The notes: generated by a model from the sequence alone, not told the origin. Positions 1 to 8,140 are shown, counted from the stretch's first letter. The stretch is 20,206 bases of DNA from CAZCAQ01 sp964563965 (GCA_964563965.1 CAZLZI010000013.1:1-20206); one strand, 5' to 3'. Numbers and translations: made by a program.

Positions 1-1937
1 GTAAAAGTACCAGCTCCAGTACCACCTCTAGAGACAGCAAGGTTAGCTTCGGATGACAAACTTCCTGCGTTACTAAAAACTGCACCACTAGGTAAGCCAG
101 AAAGAGAAAGTCCAGTAAAAGCAGGGGAATCACCTGTTCCTAATCCCAATGTTGTTCTAGCAGTTGCACCTGATTGAGCTTCCCATGAGCTACCGTTGCC
201 TACAATTATATTGCCCACAGTGGTAGCAATAGCTGCAATAGCTGACAGTTCTGTATCTTGTGCTTGAACAGAATCTCCTATGTCATCATCTGTCAATATA
301 CCTTCGTTGCCTACATATAGTCTGGCTGAACTTGCACCGTTTGGGGAATTGTCTAATAAATAATCCGTATCGTTTGCTATACCTACAAACAGACCGCCTG
401 AAGTTGTTATCTGACCCGTAACATCGAGTTTAGTGTCGGCTGTTGTCTTACCTATCCCTACATTACCACTCCCATTTATTATAAAGGGTGTTGTGTCACT
501 CGTATCATCTTGCACAACAAAGGAGTTACCAACTGTGGTATTAGTTAAGGTAAGTAAATTAGTATTTGGATTAAAATAGAACGGTGAAGCTGATGTCGTG
601 CCGCCAACAACTAATTCACTAGTAGTGTCAGTAAGATACGTAATAGCTCCACTAACTGTCCACTTACTTGAACCTGCAGCAGGGCTTGGAATCCATGTAA
701 AGTTTCCAGTAGTGGCGTCATACTCGATGATATATGCATCTGTGGCAGTATTTGTCGTTGATAGATCGTTTGGTTTGATTGTTCCGTCCGCTATCTCACT
801 ACTTGTCACAACTCCAGAATTAAGCTGTAAGTTATCGTAGTTACCTGACACATCTCCGTCGAATTCTACGCCAGCTTCAAGAAGATCATCTGGTCCTAAG
901 CCACCAACACTTCCAGCATCAATGTCACTTTGTGGCAGCCATGAAGGATTACCATTCCCATCAGTTGTAAGTACGTCTCCTTCATCACCAGTTGTCCCGT
1001 CAATACTTAATAAGCCGCCTATATTAAAGTTTCCTGTGTAAGTTAATGTGTCAGCTAATTCTGCGTCATCTATGACATTTGTTGCAATTTGCACATTAAG
1101 TAAGCCGGTGCTGGTTATATCACCAGTTAAGTCAAGCTCTCTTTCGAGTGTAGCTTCTGTTACATCATCTACTTCTTGCAAACCATTGATTGTGCCTGTG
1201 TTCACAAAGTTAAGGATGTTTGTGTTTATGTTTCCGCTAACATCAAGGTTTTTCGCGATCTTTACACTGGTTTCATAATTAACATCTTCTTTGAATAGTG
1301 CTTTAGTGTTAAAGCTTAGTTTTAGATTTTCTCGACTACTTGTGTCAGCCAGTACCGCTTCTTGTTCTCTTCTAGTTGTAAGAGCTCCAAGAATATTTTG
1401 TGTAATACTGCCTTGTTCTTTAAGTTTATGATGTGCGAGAGCAACACCACTAAAAATTATGCAGACCATTGTTACGGTGATAGCTAACTTGGGTAGGCGA
1501 GTGGTTGCTGAGTGAAAAGGTCTCTCTGGTGGTTGTTTTTCATAATATTTCTGCGTTTGTGTAAAAGCAGTAGCTGTTCGGTATTGCCTTGAATTACTGA
1601 ACTGTACCGGTGTATTTTCTACTTGATTAACTGGGTCTACAGGAGGACTTACAGTGTGTTCTTTAACCTTACTTTGTTTTTTCTTGTTAATAAAGCTTTT
1701 TGCAAGGTTGATGTCTGTTTGAGTAAAGTACCTGTAGCCGTTTGACGCTCGTTTAGTATTGATAACACCTTCAAGTTCTAGCTTTCGCAATGATGAGGCT
1801 GAAGTACCTAAAAGAAAAGCTGCTTTGGAGACAGTATATTTCTCTTCTTCCGTGTTTGTCGAAGTAGCACTAACTTGTGCGAGGTTATCTAATTCATTTT
1901 TGAGCGTTTTTTTGACAAGATTATCCAGGGCAGGCAT
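1..1937 (-). CDS. Membrane-tethered MerR-HTH / phage-fibre-like surface protein (3' end outside window)
   Basis: The frame is open on the minus strand from ATG at 1937 to the left edge, at least 645 residues, with no stop. Residues about 33-85 read as a MerR-type winged helix (YTVSKAAFLLGTS, then SLRKLELEGVI, then NGYRYFTQTDI). A proline- and Gln-rich linker follows, then one membrane segment at about 149-168 (LAITVTMVCIIFSGVALA). The rest is low-charge, Thr/Ser/Gly/Asp-rich and carries phage tail-fibre signatures: SGNVGIGKTTADTKLDVTG, LAVSRGGTGAG, and TLGLGTGDSPAFTGLSLSG. Inferred topology is DNA-binding domain inside and fibre outside. A weak AAGAAGG precedes the start, and the -10 box lies inside an inverted repeat. 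It is divergent from the F1-ATPase-like operon. MerR and fibre assignments come from motif recognition; the molecular function is unknown. Contact sensing and autoregulation are possible but unproven. Confidence 0.85.
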   Translation of the reverse strand, partial: MPALDNLVKKTLKNELDNLAQVSATSTNTEEEKYTVSKAAFLLGTSASSLRKLELEGVINTKRASNGYRYFTQTDINLAKSFINKKKQSKVKEHTVSPPVDPVNQVENTPVQFSNSRQYRTATAFTQTQKYYEKQPPERPFHSATTRLPKLAITVTMVCIIFSGVALAHHKLKEQGSITQNILGALTTRREQEAVLADTSSRENLKLSFNTKALFKEDVNYETSVKIAKNLDVSGNINTNILNFVNTGTINGLQEVDDVTEATLERELDLTGDITSTGLLNVQIATNVIDDAELADTLTYTGNFNIGGLLSIDGTTGDEGDVLTTDGNGNPSWLPQSDIDAGSVGGLGPDDLLEAGVEFDGDVSGNYDNLQLNSGVVTSSEIADGTIKPNDLSTTNTATDAYIIEYDATTGNFTWIPSPAAGSSKWTVSGAITYLTDTTSELVVGGTTSASPFYFNPNTNLLTLTNTTVGNSFVVQDDTSDTTPFIINGSGNVGIGKTTADTKLDVTGQITTSGGLFVGIANDTDYLLDNSPNGASSARLYVGNEGILTDDDIGDSVQAQDTELSAIAAIATTVGNIIVGNGSSWEAQSGATARTTLGLGTGDSPAFTGLSLSGLPSGAVFSNAGSLSSEANLAVSRGGTGAGTF

Positions 1938-1948
1938 AAAACCTTCTT

Positions 1949-1986
1949 ACCTTACATTTTATTTATACAGCGCTGAAATGTAAGGT
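1949..1986 (-). promoter_or_regulatory. Inverted repeat spanning the fibre-gene promoter, candidate operator
   Basis: The arms ACCTTACATTT (1949-1959) and AAATGTAAGGT (1976-1986) are perfect 11-bp inverted repeats separated by 16 bp. The spacer holds, on the minus strand, TATAAA (1962-1967), a good -10 box for the MerR-fibre gene starting at 1937, next to the 8-bp palindrome CAGCGCTG (1968-1975). Dyad symmetry around the promoter of a MerR-type gene suggests a binding site for its own product. That is inference. The inner palindrome is not centred on the dyad. Confidence 0.55.
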
Positions 1987-2142
1987 TGTATTAATGGTAT
2001 GTAATGATTGTTTTAAAGTCAATAATTAATGAGTATAAATATAGTTTGATAGCATAAATACTATGACAATGGCTGTAGGATTGCTTGTATTTCAAATTAT
2101 AATCGATTAGCTTTTGTATCCAACTTGTTGTAGGTTTTTTTA

Positions 2143-2177
2143 TTGACTTGGTACGCAGTTTTACATATGCTTTAAAG
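2143..2177 (+). promoter_or_regulatory. Promoter of the F1-ATPase-like operon, apparently leaderless
   Basis: TTGACT (2143-2148) and TATGCT (2166-2171) are separated by 17 bp, and GTG at 2178 begins 6 nt after the -10 box. Transcription would start at or next to the GTG. The longer frame beginning at TTG 2148 would place the start codon across the last base of the -35 box. A second TATAAT at 2098-2103 lacks a good -35 box and is a weaker candidate. Confidence 0.6.
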
Positions 2178-2948
2178 GTGCACAAAACACTGACATTTTT
2201 ATTAGTTCTAAGTTATTTTTTTCTAAATAGTTTTATAGCTTTTTCTCAAAATCTTGGGATAGGTTTTGGAGTAGGGTATGAAATAGAAGCGGGGAAAGGT
2301 CGTGAAGGGCATATTGTGTCAGTTACGGACAAAGGTACTTATAAATTAAGTACGGTATCTTATGATCCGAAAATGTTTGGTGTCATTGTCAATCAAACTC
2401 CCTTAACGTTAGTTGATGAGACTTTCAAAGATGCAAAGATAGTTATTTCTTCAGGAGAAACTAAAGTCTTAGTAAATGGCGAGGGGGGTAGCATTTCCAA
2501 AGGAGATTTTATAACTGCCTCTTCATCAGAAGGGATGGGGATGAAAGCTACGTCCTCTGGATACGTACTAGGCATTGCTTTAGAGGATTTTAAACCAAAA
2601 ACGCCTAAGGAGTCTAAGCTTATGTTAGTAAATCTGCGTATTGGAAATCAATTCATTTCTACAAATCCGAGGTCTAATTTGCTGCAAGTTTTAAAAAGCG
2701 GGTTAGATGCGCCAACTCTGGCACCCCTTGAGTCACTGCGCTACTTGTTATCCGGCCTTGCAGTGGTTGCAGCCTTTATAATTGGCTTTGCATCTTTTGG
2801 TAAGACCTCCAGTACAAGTATAGAGGCGATGGGACGAAACCCACTGGCTAAAAACACTATTCAAACCACAGTGTTTTTTAACTTTTTATTAACAGGCTTA
2901 ATCATGTTTTCAGGCGTTTTTCTTGCTTACCTTATTTTAATCATCTAG
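2178..2948 (+). CDS. Exported domain fused to ATP synthase subunit c-like hairpin without the ion-binding carboxylate
   Basis: The protein is 256 residues from GTG 2178; TTG 2148 would add ten. A Sec-type signal peptide comes first (HKTLTFLLVLSYFFLNSFIAFSQ). Residues about 30-145 form a soluble domain with a GDFITASSSEGMGMKATSSG element, resembling domains I associate with tail-fibre-like surface proteins. Residues about 185-256 read as an F-type c hairpin: a Gly/Ala-rich helix (LAVVAAFIIGFASFGK), the cytoplasmic polar loop EAMGRNP, then a second helix. In canonical c subunits helix 2 carries the Glu/Asp that binds H+ or Na+. Aligning from the RNP loop puts Gly (about residue 240, LLTGLIMFSG) there, and the helix has no acidic residue. 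Topology fits c: both termini outside, loop inside. First gene of the operon. A ring that contacts gamma/epsilon but carries no ions is inferred. Confidence 0.7.
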   Translation: MHKTLTFLLVLSYFFLNSFIAFSQNLGIGFGVGYEIEAGKGREGHIVSVTDKGTYKLSTVSYDPKMFGVIVNQTPLTLVDETFKDAKIVISSGETKVLVNGEGGSISKGDFITASSSEGMGMKATSSGYVLGIALEDFKPKTPKESKLMLVNLRIGNQFISTNPRSNLLQVLKSGLDAPTLAPLESLRYLLSGLAVVAAFIIGFASFGKTSSTSIEAMGRNPLAKNTIQTTVFFNFLLTGLIMFSGVFLAYLILII

Positions 2949-2957
2949 AATTTAGGT

Positions 2958-3695
2958 ATGCTCAATCAACTGCCCTTAGATGTGATTCTTATTGCCTCAA
3001 TTGCAAGTCTTGTCCTCTTTTTGCTCTTAGGGGGGTTTATTTTGTTGCTTCATCTTTTCAGGTTTTCTACCAAGCTGCTTACTTTCTTTGAACGAGAGAA
3101 GAATAAAGATACTGCAAAGATTGAAGAGGAGGCTCTCAAGAAAGCTGAAAAGATAATAGATGACGCTAAACTCAATGCTTTAGAGATTCTTAAAGCAACA
3201 AACATCAAAGTGCAGGACGTTATTAATTCAGTAACTGATGTCAGTAAAGAAACAAATTCCGTACTGCAAGAAGTAGATAAATCTTTACTAGCCAAGCATA
3301 CGAGCATATTAGAATCTTCTTCAGCGGCTATGTTGGAGGAATATAAGAGGCTACTGTCGCAAGAGAAGGATTCGGAAGTAAAGGATATTCAGCAAACCTC
3401 TGACAAATTGGAACAAGAACTAGTTAAAGAAATTGCATCTTTTAGCTCTGCTTTTAAGTCAGATCTAGAAAAACTAAGAAATGATATGCAAAACAATTTC
3501 GCTGATCAATACAAGTCGATTGACGCAGAATTGCAAAAATACAAAGCAGGTAAATTAAAGAAGATAGATGACAATATATTTAAGATCCTAGAGTTAGTTA
3601 GTCTAGAAGCTTTTGGAGTAGCAGTCAACTTAGAGTCATCCAGTGACTTTGTAGAAAGATATTTAAAGGAGTTAGAAACAACATTAAATGGCTAG
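2958..3695 (+). CDS. atpF: F-type ATPase subunit b-like stator protein
   Basis: The product has 245 residues with one N-terminal membrane segment (about 8-33, LILIASIASLVLFLLLGG-like) followed by a long, highly charged, alanine/lysine/glutamate-rich helical region. The stretch KIEEEALKKAEKIIDDAK has the b-subunit heptad character. Subunit b forms the peripheral stalk holding F1 against the membrane. At 245 residues it is much longer than the roughly 155-170 typical of bacterial b, so either the stalk is longer or there is an extra C-terminal domain. It starts 9 bp after the c-like gene and overlaps the delta gene by 8 bp. The assignment rests on architecture and position between c-like and delta; sequence identity to b is weak. 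Confidence 0.75.
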   Translation: MLNQLPLDVILIASIASLVLFLLLGGFILLLHLFRFSTKLLTFFEREKNKDTAKIEEEALKKAEKIIDDAKLNALEILKATNIKVQDVINSVTDVSKETNSVLQEVDKSLLAKHTSILESSSAAMLEEYKRLLSQEKDSEVKDIQQTSDKLEQELVKEIASFSSAFKSDLEKLRNDMQNNFADQYKSIDAELQKYKAGKLKKIDDNIFKILELVSLEAFGVAVNLESSSDFVERYLKELETTLNG

Positions 3696-4143
3696 TATTA
3701 CACAGACAATATGTTCTAAGCTGAAAACGACTGCCAATAGAGAGGCTTTAATCTATTTAGTCGATGAGGTGCTTACTGGAAAACTAGCGAATAAACACGT
3801 AGCAACCGGCAGACTTACTAGTTATCTGGCAGGGTTTGGTATCGAAGAAGGGGAGTTATCTGACTTTGAATTGCAAGGTCTTAAAGCAGATTTGCTTGCT
3901 GTTGAGATTGTGAAGATAGTTTTTCCTTACGTTCCAAGCACAGGGGTACTTGATAGACTATACGTCTCTATGTGTTCGCATAACACCACACTACTCATTG
4001 AGGTTGATGTTGTTGAAAGTATAAAAGGAGGGTTTATAGTCTACAAAGCTGGGAAAGTAGTTGATATGTCTTTTAAAACCAAGATTGAAAAATTATTCAC
4101 ACAGGAATCTTTCCGTGCAAAGATTCTGCCTTTACTACAATGA
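3688..4143 (+). CDS. atpH: F-type ATPase subunit delta-like
   Basis: The product has 151 residues, shorter than the usual 175-180. The C-terminal third carries the delta/OSCP pattern: a hydrophobic strand (TLLIEVDVVESIKGGFIVY), then KAGKVVDMSFKTKIEKLF, matching the family's GG-(I/V)-x-G-D-x-(V/I)-(I/L)-D-x-S arrangement. The N-terminal helical domain, which in E. coli binds the alpha N-terminus, is short and hard to recognise. That fits the truncated alpha encoded next. Its expected role is to link the b stalk to the top of F1. It overlaps b by 8 bp and alpha by ATGA, so coupled translation is likely. Confidence 0.75.
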   Translation: MASITQTICSKLKTTANREALIYLVDEVLTGKLANKHVATGRLTSYLAGFGIEEGELSDFELQGLKADLLAVEIVKIVFPYVPSTGVLDRLYVSMCSHNTTLLIEVDVVESIKGGFIVYKAGKVVDMSFKTKIEKLFTQESFRAKILPLLQ

Positions 4144-5615
4144 TATTTGGTCATGATTTTCAATACTATCAAGAAACATTTGGTGAGATTGGTTTTGTAG
4201 AGTCTACCAGACACCCGCTATTAAATGTATCTGGATTGCCCGGCGCCTTTATAGATGAAGTAATTCTGTTTGAAAACAACGATATTGGTGTAGTAACTGC
4301 ATTAAACAACGCAATGCTGGAAGTTTCATCATTTGGCGTTCTGCCTATCAGTCTCAAAACTAAAGCAGTTCGCACTGGTTCAAGAATTAAGTTTCCCGTT
4401 GGTGATAGTATGCTAGGCAAAGTGCTGTCGCCTTTAGGACACTCAAAGTACGCAGAAGACCCGTTCCATAATGTGCAAGAGTATGTAGATATCTACACTG
4501 AAATCAAAACAATAAAGAATAGAAAGAAGATAACTGAACCGTATTATACGGGCGTGTCTATTGTTGATTTATTGTTACCATTGGGTAAAGGGCAGCGAGA
4601 ATTAGTTATAGGTGATAAACAAACTGGAAAGACTAGTTTTCTAACTCAAATATGTAACTCTCAGTATAAAAACAATAATATAACTGTTTATTGTTGCATA
4701 GGTAAGACTAAAGCTGATATTAAAAAGATTGAGAGTAACATAGCGGCATACGGACTTAAGGATAAACTAGTTATGATAGTAGCTGAATCGTCTGATCCGA
4801 TAGGTACTATTATTATTTCACCATTTACTGCCATGGCTGTAGCAGAATGGTTTATGAATAAAGGTAAAGATGTCACTGTTATATTCGATGACCTGACATC
4901 ACATGGTAAGTACTATAGAGAGCTGTCATTGTTAGGTAATCGCTTCCCAGGGAGAAGTTCCTATCCAGGTGATATATTTAACATTCATGCGAAACTTCTT
5001 GAAAGAGGAGGTTGTTTTACTATAAATAGCACTGCAGCTTCCATCACTTGTTTACCAGTAGCTGACACTGTTGAGAATGATATATCGGGTTATATACAAA
5101 CAAATCTTATGTCTATAACAGATGGACATATCTTTTTGGATAAAGACTTGTTTACAAAAGGGAGAAGACCTCCGGTTAATTACTTCCTCTCTGTAACAAG
5201 AGTTGGCAGACAGACTCAGAATACACTGCGATGGAGCATAAGTAGAGAGTTACTGTCCTTCTTGACACTGTATGAAAAAGTAAAAGGTTTTGTGCAATTC
5301 GGAGCAGAGTTAAATGAAGGCACACAGTCAACTATTCAGATGGGTGAGAGAATTGAAACTATATTTAACCAGGATTTAGATGAAATACTGCCTATTAGTC
5401 TGCAAATACTAATCTTTACAATTGTTTGGATAGGGAAGTGGGACAATGAATCTATGGCATCTATTCGAGTGAAACAGAAAAAGATGATCCACATGTATTT
5501 TAATGATTCTTCATATGCAGGAACCGTTGATTCAATAGTATACAATTCAAACGATTTAAATCAGTTATTAATGATGGTTAACCAGAATATAGATAGTATT
5601 TTAAAATATGTCTAA
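4140..5615 (+). CDS. atpA: F1-ATPase alpha-like subunit
   Basis: The product has 491 residues with clear alpha-type signatures. Walker A is GDKQTGKT (158-165), where the alpha consensus is GDRQTGKT. Walker B is VIFDD (247-251). The segment RFPGRSSYPGDIFNIHAKLLERGG is the alpha PPGREAYPGD region. MSITDGHIFL (324-333) and SVTRVGRQTQ (351-360) follow; R354 is the arginine that alpha donates to the catalytic beta site. About 20 residues of the N-terminal helix that contacts delta in E. coli are missing, and the protein begins almost at the beta barrel. The C-terminal domain is short and diverged. The intact nucleotide site and arginine finger argue that F1 is a working ATPase or synthase. Confidence 0.93.
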   Translation: MIFGHDFQYYQETFGEIGFVESTRHPLLNVSGLPGAFIDEVILFENNDIGVVTALNNAMLEVSSFGVLPISLKTKAVRTGSRIKFPVGDSMLGKVLSPLGHSKYAEDPFHNVQEYVDIYTEIKTIKNRKKITEPYYTGVSIVDLLLPLGKGQRELVIGDKQTGKTSFLTQICNSQYKNNNITVYCCIGKTKADIKKIESNIAAYGLKDKLVMIVAESSDPIGTIIISPFTAMAVAEWFMNKGKDVTVIFDDLTSHGKYYRELSLLGNRFPGRSSYPGDIFNIHAKLLERGGCFTINSTAASITCLPVADTVENDISGYIQTNLMSITDGHIFLDKDLFTKGRRPPVNYFLSVTRVGRQTQNTLRWSISRELLSFLTLYEKVKGFVQFGAELNEGTQSTIQMGERIETIFNQDLDEILPISLQILIFTIVWIGKWDNESMASIRVKQKKMIHMYFNDSSYAGTVDSIVYNSNDLNQLLMMVNQNIDSILKYV

Positions 5616-6465
5616 AGTTAAACAATTAAAAGAAGAATATACAGTAACTTTGAATATCCGTGACCTTGTCTCGACTTATCAGGAGATAGCATCAATAAGG
5701 ATGCGATCCATACGTGATTTTGTTCTTAAGAATAGAGAATATTTTGACGGTGTGAATAAAGTGTTCTCACTGGTGTTAAATTCATACCAAAGTGAGCTAG
5801 AAAATCTTTCAATACACAACAAAGGTGCAACTTCATTATTTCGCAGAAATGGCAAAAAGGTAGCTATACTCCTAGCTTCAAACACTTTACTCTACGGCAG
5901 TATTGTATATGAGACTTTTGATAAATTTAAGGACTTTGTAACGGAGGAGCCTACAAGTGACTTAGTAATAGTAGGAAAAGTAGGTAAAAGAATGTTTGAG
6001 GATGCCGGTCTTACGCATCCATACACCTATTTTGAGTTATCAGATTCCTTAGATGATTCGAAACATTTACACATCATTTCAGATTTTATACTGCAGTATG
6101 AAACTGTTATAGTATATCATGGTTCCTTTAAGACAATATTATCTCAAGCACCTACACAAACTTTATTGACTGGTGGTGAGGTAGAATCCAAGAAGGCTAA
6201 TAAAAATATTCACTTTTTCTTTGAACCTAACTTGCATTCTGTTTTAACTTATTTTGAAAATCAAATAATAGCGTCAAATTTTGAGCAAGCTGTAAATGAA
6301 GGCTATTTAAGTAAATTTGCATCCCGCATGATAAGCCTAGATATAGCATTAAATGGAATTGATAAGCATGTTAAAGTACTAAATTTGAAAAAGCAGAAAG
6401 TAAAACATTATATGACAAATAAAAAACAGCAAGACACGCTTTCAGGGATAACTTTATGGAATTAG
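5608..6465 (+). CDS. atpG: F1-ATPase gamma-like rotor subunit
   Basis: The product has 285 residues, the normal gamma length. The N-terminal helix (about residues 16-50, LVSTYQEIASIRMRSIRDFV) and the C-terminal helix (about 235-285, YLSKFASRMISLDIALNGID, ending in DTLSGI) match the two coiled-coil helices that form the rotor shaft. The central Rossmann-like part includes KKVAILLASNTLLYG, where the family usually has a DRGLCG-type turn. It overlaps alpha by 8 bp and beta by 10 bp. It should turn inside the alpha/beta hexamer and engage the loop of the c-like ring. Sequence is strongly diverged, so the call depends partly on its place between alpha and beta. Confidence 0.85.
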   Translation: MSKVKQLKEEYTVTLNIRDLVSTYQEIASIRMRSIRDFVLKNREYFDGVNKVFSLVLNSYQSELENLSIHNKGATSLFRRNGKKVAILLASNTLLYGSIVYETFDKFKDFVTEEPTSDLVIVGKVGKRMFEDAGLTHPYTYFELSDSLDDSKHLHIISDFILQYETVIVYHGSFKTILSQAPTQTLLTGGEVESKKANKNIHFFFEPNLHSVLTYFENQIIASNFEQAVNEGYLSKFASRMISLDIALNGIDKHVKVLNLKKQKVKHYMTNKKQQDTLSGITLWN

Positions 6466-7853
6466 CCAACAAAACGAGAGTTGATGCTTCAGGAAAAATC
6501 CTGAGTGTTAAAGGTAATGTTGTCATAGTGGAGTTTTTAGGCACACATCGACCTGATATGTATAGTATTTTGGTAGTAGAGAAGGTAGAAGCAAAGCTGC
6601 TTGTATACAGGTCATTGGATGAATTTCATTTTTATTGTTTTCAGTTAACCGAAAACAAAGAAGTTGCACGTGGGTTAAAAGTTATAGATACAAAAATGCC
6701 CTTATCTATTCCTGTTGGTGACGGTTTGTTAGGTAGGGTAGTGGATTTTATGGGTCAACCGGTAGATGGTAAAGGAGATATACAGTATGATGGTGCCCAT
6801 CCAATCTTTGCGCTTTCTCCCTCGTATGAAGAGACTTCTTCTAATAAAGAAATAATTGAAACGGGTATTAAAGTGTTAGACTTTTTTTCGCCTCTTATAA
6901 AAGGAGGCAAAACTGGTTTATTCGGTGGTTCTGGTGTAGGAAAGACAGTGCTACTCACTGAATTAATGCATAACGTTGTAAATGAGAATAAGGATGACAC
7001 AGTATGTGTCTTTGCTGGGGTAGGGGAACGTACTCGAGAAGGACATGAGCTCATACTAGAATTAGAACAACGTGGGGTGTTGTCTGGTGTTTCGTTAGTC
7101 TTTGGTGCAATGGGAGCTATTTCATCTATAAGAATGTTAACAGCCCCTGCAGGTGTAACTATTGCTGAGTACTTTAGAGATGTAAAAAAGAAGAATGTCC
7201 TGTTCTTTATAGACAATATGTATCGATATGTTCAAGCAGGTAATGAATTATCTACTCTGATGAATGTCATACCTTCCGAGGATGGCTATCAGGCTACTCT
7301 TTCTTCTGAGGTTGCAGGGATACATGAACGATTGATAGGCAAGGGAGATAAGTTTATAACCACAATCGAAGCAATTTACATACCGGCTGATGACATATTA
7401 GATCAAGGTGTGCAAGAGATACTAAGATATCTAGATTCAACAATAGTTTTATCAAGAGATGTATACCGAGAGGGTAGGTTGCCTGCAGTTGACATACTTT
7501 CATCAACATCTTCTGCCTTAAATCCGACTATGGTTAGTATGGATCACTATGTTGTTAATATTGCAGCTCGTCAATTACTAAGCAGAGCGGCAAGTCTGGA
7601 AAGAATAGTCTCGTTAGTTGGGGAGAGTGAGCTATCTGAAGAAGATAGACTGACTTTTCAAAGAGCCATCAAATTAAAAAACTATATGACACAAAACTTC
7701 TTTGTTGCGCAAGAACAGACAGGTAAGAAGGGTGCTTATATAGACATCAAAACCACCGTAGCTGATGTTAAATCTATAGTTAATGGCGATATGGATAAGA
7801 TAACAGCTGATAAATTTTTATATATTGGTAGCATTGCAGATCTTAAAGTATGA
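6456..7853 (+). CDS. atpD: F1-ATPase beta-like catalytic subunit
   Basis: The product has 465 residues, close to the canonical 460-480. Walker A is GGSGVGKT (157-164). The catalytic glutamate lies in GERTREG (190-196, E191), Walker B is VLFFID (248-253), and the adenine-site tyrosine segment is IPSEDGYQATL. The region EAIYIPADDILDQ followed by LDSTIVLSRDVYREGRLPAVD is typical beta. The gamma-contacting DELSEED loop is present as SELSEED (391-397). All residues needed for ATP hydrolysis are therefore retained, which matters because the membrane part of this complex looks non-canonical. It overlaps gamma by 10 bp and epsilon by ATGA. Confidence 0.95.
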   Translation: MELANKTRVDASGKILSVKGNVVIVEFLGTHRPDMYSILVVEKVEAKLLVYRSLDEFHFYCFQLTENKEVARGLKVIDTKMPLSIPVGDGLLGRVVDFMGQPVDGKGDIQYDGAHPIFALSPSYEETSSNKEIIETGIKVLDFFSPLIKGGKTGLFGGSGVGKTVLLTELMHNVVNENKDDTVCVFAGVGERTREGHELILELEQRGVLSGVSLVFGAMGAISSIRMLTAPAGVTIAEYFRDVKKKNVLFFIDNMYRYVQAGNELSTLMNVIPSEDGYQATLSSEVAGIHERLIGKGDKFITTIEAIYIPADDILDQGVQEILRYLDSTIVLSRDVYREGRLPAVDILSSTSSALNPTMVSMDHYVVNIAARQLLSRAASLERIVSLVGESELSEEDRLTFQRAIKLKNYMTQNFFVAQEQTGKKGAYIDIKTTVADVKSIVNGDMDKITADKFLYIGSIADLKV

Positions 7854-8140
7854 CACAGCATTTATTGCAAATAGTTGTCAAGAATCGAAAAAAGACTTTT
7901 GTAAACGGTGATGCTTATGCTCTAACGTCATATAATGAAAAGGGTCTATTTGACATACTTCCTTATCATGAAAATTTTATCTCTTTAATCTCCAAGATGC
8001 TTACCATTAAAACGCTAACTAAAGACATTACAATGCAATTTGAGTCTGCCGTTTTATTAGTTCAGAATGATTTTGTACACGTTTTCATATCAGACCTTGA
8101 GCCTTATTATGAAGATAAACCAAGTACTAATAAAAGTTAG
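7850..8140 (+). CDS. atpC: F1-ATPase epsilon-like subunit lacking the C-terminal helices
   Basis: The product has 96 residues, whereas bacterial epsilon is usually 130-140. It resembles only the N-terminal beta-sandwich domain (GDAYALTSYNEKGLFDILPYHENFISLI is the family's A-x-L-P-x-x-x-G-x-F-x-I-x-P-x-H-x-P region in diverged form). The C-terminal helical hairpin, which inhibits ATP hydrolysis in many bacteria, is absent, so inhibition by that hairpin is not expected. It is the last gene of the operon and overlaps beta by ATGA. The call is supported mainly by position and by this N-terminal pattern. Confidence 0.75.
   Translation: MTQHLLQIVVKNRKKTFVNGDAYALTSYNEKGLFDILPYHENFISLISKMLTIKTLTKDITMQFESAVLLVQNDFVHVFISDLEPYYEDKPSTNKS

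Noticed and set aside
1..900. Small plus-strand frames opposite the fibre region
   Set aside because: They are shadows of the long minus-strand frame, which carries clear fibre motifs; the same applies to other antisense frames across the ATPase, argS and S66 genes.
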